The position numbers were made by a program, and so were the translations under genes. The notes beneath the pieces are model-generated. The model ran no database searches, was not told the DNA's origin, and saw nothing but the letters and a program-made list of their open reading frames with translations. 64,000 bases of DNA from Chrysogorgia sp. JL179-B06 (taxonomy: Eukaryota; Cnidaria; Anthozoa; Scleralcyonacea; Chrysogorgiidae): NCBI GenBank assembly GCA_035772405.1, contig JAYKKM010000145.1, forward strand, positions 1,145,001 through 1,209,000, read 5' to 3'. Shown one piece after another: positions 38,501-47,500 of this stretch. Each line of letters begins with the position of its first letter. The stretch's first letter is position 1.

Positions 38501-41500
38501 GAATTTTCCGAACAAGGCACATTATGTTAATATAAATAAATAATAAATCAGGTTGAAAAACTTCCATATTGTATAGAAAAGGCCATCTTGCACGCCCGCG
38601 TAGCATTATGAAAATTCAAAATGCCACCAATAGCAGAGTTGTTTATGAAATCAAATCAAATTTGGCGTGTGAGTGCGTTACCGTGTGCCGTGTTTTTCGA
38701 TTGATGCAGAAGCTACATGTAGCTTGCTTGCTGCCAGCTAACTTTCATTACAAGTGTAGGCTAAGCAGGACCTTTTAAAATTAAAACCTTTCAAGTTGTA
38801 AAATTCTATTTCTCTACTGGATCAACCTCGCAGCTGCGTTTCATTAATATTCTCCTTTATTGTTTTCTGCGCGATGTAACGACATGGTCACATAATTTTG
38901 CTTAGTTTTCGCATAAATCAATCAGCGCTCATAATTTCAAAATTTAAACCAATCAAGAGCAAAATTGACGTAGAGAAAACGAAGTCAATTGTATTTTGTA
39001 GATTGTGTATTGTATATGTATGGAAAATTCATATATTGCATCGTGCAAAGGAAGGAAATTCGAACGAGGCCAAGTCACTATACTGTTTAAAATATATATT
39101 TATTTGTCAGTTGAGCTATTGTCTACGACATCATCAGAAACTAACAAAAGCGGCCAAAATACTGCTTATTTATGGTATGTGACAAAATCCGTTGGGATAT
39201 TAAAATATATGACAGTAATATTACGAAATGCAGATAAAATAATAAATCAGCCAACTCGCTACATTCTTCACGTGAGTATATCTTGGTTTGTCTCGTTTGA
39301 TATGGATTTCTTATTTCAGGAGTCGTAAGTTAAAGGGATACTCCACCCCCAAAAACAAGTGTTCCTTAAATGAAAGTTCTTTGTCGCCTTACATGAGAAT
39401 GGGTATTTTCTTCTAATCGTTTTAGTTTTAGAGAAATGTGGCTTTGTTTATCGTATTTTTGGTAAATTGAAGTCCGCCATTTTTGTTTTGATTGCGGGCG
39501 AATGCGGTCGCACCTAATAGGGACCTTAAGATCTACGACGGCAACCTCGTCCCCAGGGCCTTCGCGGTGCGAGGCAAGATGGCGGGCGAGGCGAGCGAGC
39601 TGGACCAAAACTGCCGTTGATTGGTTGTAGGATTTAATTGAATTAAATGCTCACAACTGTCCCCATTGGTCAATAATTAAATTGTGCGGGAAAGCAAACT
39701 AAACATGGCATCTAATAGACTACTGCAGGAGATAATGAAATGAACATGTTAGTGATCAGTTTGATCGAAACTCCAAAGAAACGATATCCGAAGAAACCAC
39801 TGATCTATATAAGAGGACTGGATAGAGCATCCTTTGTTTGAGCGCCACCGAAATTGAAGCCGGATGTTTTGAGCTGCGGCCAGCTCCACTGCGGTTCAGT
39901 ATCGCTATATTTTACTGTTGTGGAATCGTAGTTTTTGCATATAACCACGAAATAGCTGAACAAAGCAAACCCATTTTGACAGGGTACATCATGAAACTAC
40001 AGAAAACTTAAAAATGTGGATAAAAATTGAATCGTAAGTAAATAAGTTCATATTTTGACGAACTTTCGAAGCCGGCCGCAGCACTATCTATACACTACAA
40101 ACGGCGAGATTGATAAGAATAAAAATCTGAGATAATACCACGATTATTGAATATTTACAGTCGAGTTGATTTATTTAAAGGGCAGGATGACGTGAAATGT
40201 GGATAGGCTGCACTTATATTTTTGGTTTATAGTGGACTCATGTCATGTATAAATTATGTCATTTTGATAAAAAAGTGTATCTATATGTAATATTTTGGTA
40301 CAATATTTGCTATTGAAATTTAACCACTATGAAGGAAGGAATTTGAAGGTGAAACAGTAGACAACTAATAGTGGCTTTCTATAGAATAATTGTACTTACT
40401 GTATCATAAACTTTGTCCATGATTTGATTAAAGAAACATTTTTAATATTACTCATGTGTATTTTGTCATGTGTATTTTGATTCTATATAATAAACCTTCT
40501 AAACCATTGCTGGTTAATATTAAAACTTTAATATATTTCTTAGCCATAGTGATCAACCAGGCCAAATCCATATTTTCCCCCCTCATATCTTAAACAGGTT
40601 TAGGCACAAAACAATTAATTTCATAATAAAAAATAGCATATATTTTTCTCCAGTAATTTAACTTGCTTTTCTTGTTTCTTAACTAATATTGATTTACATA
40701 ATGCGAATGTTTGGATTTTGTTTCATATTTTAATCCTTGAAATTGCAAGCTGCATGGTAATGGCTATTAAATAAGTTAAGGTGGTTTCCTATACTAAAGG
40801 AAACCACCAATGCACAGTGTACATGAAAATAATTACATGAATCAATTCATTCTACTATACTGTACAGCAGCTACATCTATAAGCTATTTGCATAACATTC
40901 ATCCTGCTCAAACTGTAATAATGCAAATAGAATACATTTTACCAGCAGCACTATATTCATTTATAATATTGGGCCATCAACCTGTCAACATTGTTTATAG
41001 AGCTTGATGATAACCATGTGCTTGACTGAAAACCATGTTTATGGCTTGATCAAGATCATCACCAAGTACTATAGTATGTATGGTCAGAATGTGCCATCGG
41101 CATCTTGGGAAGGAAACCATATAGGATCTGGGCGCTTTCTCGATATATGAACAACCGAAATACAAACCAATCCCTAACCCAAATCCTAACCCCTAAAACT
41201 GACTTGGGTTGATGCTATAATAATTTTATATTTTGGTTGCTCATATATCGAGAAAGGGTCAGGATCTGTCTGAATCAGAGAGAAGCACAGTAACCCTATC
41301 CTCTTCAACCATCAGAGAAGATGAAGATTGATAAATATTTAAACTGCATGGCTCCTCTAGAGACTACAATCAAACAAAGCTTTCTTGATTTTTAATTTAA
41401 AAATAATCACTATCAAAATATATACATGTATACCTACAGGTACTTATAGCCCTAAATACTGTAGCTACTATATTTGTCTTTATATTCCTGGTTGAACACT

Positions 41501-44500
41501 ATTCACTCACAGAAAATTAGGTTAATGATTTAAATAAATCATCCTGGTATTCAAAGGGTACCAGAATGGGCATGTTGTAACATGGACTGATAAAACATGG
41601 ACTGATAAAACATGGACTGATAAAACATGGACTGGTTAAACATGGACTGATAAAACAGGACTGGTAAAACATGTAACGTGTAGCTGTGAATGTATGATGT
41701 TTACATTAACAAATAATCGCTAACCCCAAAACAACAAAGATCCTAACCCTCCATGTTTTACCAGTCCATGTTTTATCAGTCCATGTTTTACCAGTCCATG
41801 TTTTATCAGTCCATGTTTTATCAGTCCAGTCCATGTTTTACAACATGCCACCAGAATGTGTTTATTATTTTCTGAGTTATGTTTTCTATTTGGGCATACA
41901 TATTGCATACATAACATTTGTTTACAGCTAAATAAACGCCATTAACATTCAAATATATTTCACAAAAATCGAAATATCTATTTAAAAGACTACCACAAAT
42001 GTTGAAATTAGTGTTGCCTCTTTTCCGGCAGTTTACAACCTCAAAAATCTTTTATAGTTTTCAGGTTGTGTGTTAGAACGACTTTTGCCTATCAAAATGT
42101 TGTCATCTTGTTGGTTTGCTACCATCGAAATTTGAGCTCGCAAATTCCGTTTTTGCCTACGTTTTTGGGCTAAACAACTAAAAATTGCTCTCCGAAGGCT
42201 TCCCGTGTCCTTTTCTTCTCATGATACAAAAATCGGTCTGATCCGAAAAGAGAAAAAAGCAAAATTTGAAACTATAATTACGCAACAGTAAAATATTCTA
42301 CTCTAGATGTTCTATCCAGTCCTCTAATATATTCTAATATAGATCAGTGGAACGCCGGAACACTTATTGGATATTTATCGTCTTTGTGGAAGTGAAAATA
42401 AGAGGATGAATCATGTATTCCATAAGCCAGGTCTTGGGTAGGTCTTTGGTAAAGTTAGTTAATACTACACGCTCGATGTTCATATTCGGAAAAAGTGAAA
42501 AACATCTCACTAGTACTGAGTCTCTCATGATTACACAGTAGACAAACTAGCGGGAAAATTTTCCACATATAGTGGAATATTTTGTCACGTGGTTCAGCCT
42601 TTGCCAGGGCCTTCGCTCGCCTCGCCCGCCATCTTGCCTCGCACCGCGAAAGCCCTGGGGACGAGGTTGCTACGACGGCAACCTAGGACGGCGACGTTGT
42701 TCAAACAAAAGAATCCTTTATGCGAAACAAAAAGAATGAATAAATTTAATTCCCAAGAGTATAATCTCAACGCCGTGCTCGTTCTGTTTACAACGCCACT
42801 GAGAACATTTTCACGTCTTTAGGACGACGGTAACTCACGGAGAGATGAGAGCTGTTCCTTAAGACTGACTTAAACCCCCTACACTACAATCGTTTTAGAA
42901 ATATTGAAGTGTTTTGGAGATCATAAAACAAACTTTGAGTATTTAATATTTAAGACAATCGATGGCGATTTCATTCAAATACTAAAATTTGTATTGCTTT
43001 AACTGCCGTCGCCGTCCTAGGTTGCCGTCGTAGATCTTAAAGTCCCGTGTCTTAGGACCCTGATAAAAACACCTTTTGGTGATTCAGGATAATTTATCAT
43101 CAAATCTGAATGCTACAACTATGCACAATAACAATAGATTGTGGAATATTAGTCCATCTGCGTACGTCATCAACTCCGTATACTCTATCCCAGTGTTTCA
43201 CTATTTTGTATTATTTATTTATTTAAACTACGCCAAGGGACAACATTAACATTCGATATCGCGAAAAGCACAGATCGCATTTATTTAATTTTTTTGAAAA
43301 TTGTTATTCGTGCGTATGGTGCTGTTAAATTAGAAATATAGAGCAACATATACGACGTTCTAAGGAGCAGCAGAGGTGTTCTTTCTGTGTGGGGCACTCT
43401 GGTTTGTTGCAGCCATCAATTCTCTCTGCGTGGGCCTGATGCCTGTCGTAGTGTAGTCGACTTAGTCATTTGACCTCATTCGAATTTTCTTCCTATTTTT
43501 CTAATATGCTAGTGAAGGCGATTTTAATTTTTTTAATGTATATTTTCTTTTTGTATATATTGTATTTATATATTAAATATCGTATATTTTCTTTGGTAAA
43601 CTGTATATTTTCAGATGGGTGTGAGTCAAATCGGCATTCGTAAAAAAATTCTTAGTGCAACACATGATGTGCATACAAAACAGTGGGATTTATCCAGTCT
43701 TCCGTCTCAACAATCATCTAATCAATTCACGTAGGTTAAAACACGTAGTTATAGTAAAGAAATACATGCACGTAATGGTTTTCGTGTTGTATACTGTTAT
43801 CCAAACACGCGTGAAGTTGCGAGACTGGAGAAACGTTTTTAGCTTTTCGAAAGTCGAGCAACTTCCCAAGTGTTTGGATCACAGTATCCAAACACGGAAA
43901 AACCATTAGGTATTTCTTTTATAAAATAATACAAGAGAACGAGCAGCAAAACTTAAAGTGCCCCTAACCCCAATTTATTTTTGATTTAGAATAAAAGCAC
44001 TCCTAAAATTAGGAAGGATGTTCTTTTAAATTTTATCGATAGCTGTTTTTGTTCTTAAGTTATTCCAGTTTTTGTAATATGCAAATAAATATGATGATGT
44101 AAGATAAGCAAAGCAGAATTGTCGAAGATCTATTTTCTAGTATATTGTCAAAACCATTCATTAAACTTTCTCCAAATTTTGCATGTATTTACAGACAAAT
44201 AAACTAAAAAAGATAGTTCAAGTTATGTAGTCGTCACGGTAATCGATTTGTTTCAGACCTCTAAATTTAGCAACAACTTAAGAACAAAAACAGCTATCGC
44301 CAAAATTTAAAAGAACATCCTTCCTAATTTTAGGAGTGCTTTTATTCTAAACCAAAAAAAATTGGGGTTAGGGGCACTTTAAGGAAATGTTTGGCGGGAA
44401 ATTTTCGTGTTTGGATTCTTGATCCAGACACGGATATTAACCAATCAGAGCCTGCGTAGCATACGTGTTATTTTATAATCCATATTACCAGTCTCGCGAG

Positions 44501-47500
44501 AAATGCTTAATATTGACTCAAACATAACTTGTATATTATAACTAATGTATCATATGTTATCTAAATAAATGAGCAGTAAACACTCGAAATGACATGTATT
44601 ATTTTAACAACTGGTGTCTCGCAATGTTACTTCTTTGGCATACATGCATACATCTAAAATTCTAAACGTGCAGACCTACTGTACAGTACCGAAAATTCAG
44701 GCTTTCTTGTGGATGATAAATTAGTGTGCAAAATTGTGGTATTCGTATTGTGTAATTTGTATACTGTAATTTACTTTTCAGGAGCGAAGACATGAACCTT
44801 GTCTTGGCCAATGTTGGAAAGCATCTTCTCTATATTCAGTGTAGTATGGAATACGCACGAAAATCGTTACATGATATGCAGGACCCGACAGTTGTTATCC
44901 AGGTAAAGAGTTATTTACTATAACTAATTCATTTTTCCACAACAAAATTTCTTCAAAATGACTAAACACAACTAAAAAAGGAAATTTATTTACGAAATAC
45001 TTACGTATACGTGTACTTAAGCCTGGTTTCCATTTGGTCGCTACGATTGCAACTGTAATAGAGTGTGTATCTATCTCTGCAATCAGTAAAGACTGCTTTG
45101 CATACAGCAGACAAAAGACAAGATAGATCGACACTCTATTACATCGACCACTATGACACCATTGCGATCGTGGCGACCAAATGGAAACCAGGCTTTACTG
45201 GGCGAATTACGAGTTATGCGCTTCCTATGCATCATTTGCATAACTTATGACGTGAAGAGCTTCACACATTTTTAGAAAATCAAGTATATCTTTGAGATTA
45301 TTCAACGAAATCACTTGTCACTTGAAACTTTGCACATTACGACACTTCGTGACACCTATAACATACATCATTACATCGAAATAGTGATGCCAAATTAATT
45401 TACTATTTCTATTAATTTCTTAAAAATGCGTAAAGCTCTTTACGTCTAGGTTATTAATTTGCAGGCTAAAACCGCAATAGACATTTGCATTTATATTTAC
45501 ACTTGCAAATTCGTTATGCTGAATTCCCCAGCCTGATGTTATGAATTAAAATAAGTTTCATCCCGACGCAGAACGCGTCATTTTGATGCACAGTCGACAT
45601 TACGAACTGGCTTATATCTCAAGAACGACGTGAGATATGAAAGAGCTCGAAATTACCATTCCTAATAATTTCGGAATTCATTTAATTAAGACAAACTTAA
45701 TTTTCGTTTCATAGGCACTTTAAGAAACCCAATAAAGCCAGTATTGCAATTTTTTTAAATAGCTTCAAAAACGAACCATTTTATACGTTGATTTATATTG
45801 GCGCTGTAAAACTACACAGTGAGAAAGTCATCGAAAACAGCAAGCGTGTCTTTATCATGCAATAAAGACACGATTTACGGTCAATTCATGAGAATTATTA
45901 ATGAGTTTTTGAAGTGCGTTTTGCAACGCAATTTTAGCTGAAAAATTATCACAGGTTGCTGTAGGATTTTCGACGGATTCAAGTTGTTGTACTAATGTAC
46001 GGCATACAATGCAATTGAATTGCAAACTAGGAGTGTTAAGGCGGATTTCCAGTCCTCGCACGAAGCAACTCGCAGCTCGCTGCGGGTACTCGCATGGTTT
46101 CCACTGTATTTTCACCAAATGTTGCTCGTTGCGATAACTCGCGGGGTTTCAAGACTGATGAAGCGATAGCCGAGTTTTTTTTTAACAAACTTCGAGGTGT
46201 TTGGATATCCTGATGAAGCACTCTTCTGAGTGTTTCAGATATAGCACTTCAAACAAATTGGTGTTTACCAGAAATTTAATTATGATGTAATTTCTTCCTT
46301 CAATATATATGCAAGATAACCATGCATCGATACGGTAATTATTTCCTTTGTGCAGTTTTCGCCATGAATTACTAATGATTTGAAATGTTGACATAATTTG
46401 TTTTGATTGGTTATATTTACTGCGAGTACTTGCCGCGAGTAAAAAATAGTTCAAAATTTGCAACTATCTGCCACAAGGACTAAAACACTCGCAGCGAGCT
46501 TGCGAGTTGCTTCGTGCGAGGACTGGAAATCCGCCTGTACGCGACGGAATCTTTCAATGTTCCTCCGGTCTCGTATCCCTTTCTCCTCTTGTACACATTA
46601 TTACTTCCGTTTTACCACATTCACCATCAGGCCTTTTCTCTCTATTGCCAAATGCCACTCCAACACTCTTCTCTGTAGTTCTTCTTTTGTGTCTGCCAAC
46701 CCCATATTGTTTGCAAACAACATCTCCCATCGCTGAATCTCAGGAAATAATTTATACCTTCAACAGCTGCATATTTACCCATTCTTGACAAACTATCGGC
46801 TGACACCAAGCCCAGTTTACCAAATTATTGATAAAAACACAAGTCTTTGGTGACAGAACATTTTATATCTAATGAAATAATATCTGTTTAACATTGTGTA
46901 GAATGAAGAGCATGCACGGGAAATGTTGGACAAAACGAAAAGTGTTTTAAAAACAACTAGTGGGATAACGGAGCAAGTGGTGGCTTTGGAATGTTCAATA
47001 CAAAAGGTAAGGTATAACGTAATGTAATCTTTCGTACTATATACGAAAGTACTTAGTACTTTATTACATTACATTTCAGATTTTTTTATACCGACCGGAA
47101 TTAATAAATGAAGTATTGGGTATTGATAACGTTATATATTTATCTCAAACTCAATAAAAACGTTTGTCGGAGCGAGAGGTCTTTATACGTCAAAATTATC
47201 CTGCCCGCAGGCTTTCAGTACTACCGAGCGACGAAGAAGCGAGGTTTGGTGCGAAAAGACCAAGAGCAGGATAATTATTACCGTCGTAAAGACTGACCAA
47301 ACGAGGTTAATAAGGTTTTTATTATATCGCTTTTTTAAATGTCTCACGTTTCCTTAATTTCTTTCTTTTTTAAAGCTTTTTAGTTGTTTTGTAATTAATG
47401 GTCTTTACCGGTTTATAAAAACCCATCAGGAACCTATCAGATTGCCTGCAGCAGAGCTGCGTTAAGATCGCACACGAGCCAAGCCATATCATAATAATTC

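Larger units (their letters stand above)
39542..42669. mobile_element. Nested 3128-bp DNA transposon, 9-bp target duplication
   Basis: TIRs of about 57 bp begin CAACCTCGTCCCCAGGG. CTACGACGG flanks both sides (39533-39541, 42670-42678). The ends match the CAACCTCGTACCCAGGG family at 48302-48779. No transposase was recognised inside, so it is non-autonomous or decayed. 9-bp duplications would fit a Mutator-like origin. Confidence 0.85.
39520..43046. mobile_element. Outer TIR element interrupted by a nested 3.1-kb transposon
   Basis: The right end (43003-43046) is the complement of GGGACTTTAAGATCTACGAC-GGCAACCTAGGACGGCGACG. The left end is the same sequence cut after CTACGACGG at 39541 and resumed at 42670-42695. 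Taking out the insertion with one target copy makes the left TIR continuous; the outer element is then about 400 bp. Confidence 0.85.
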
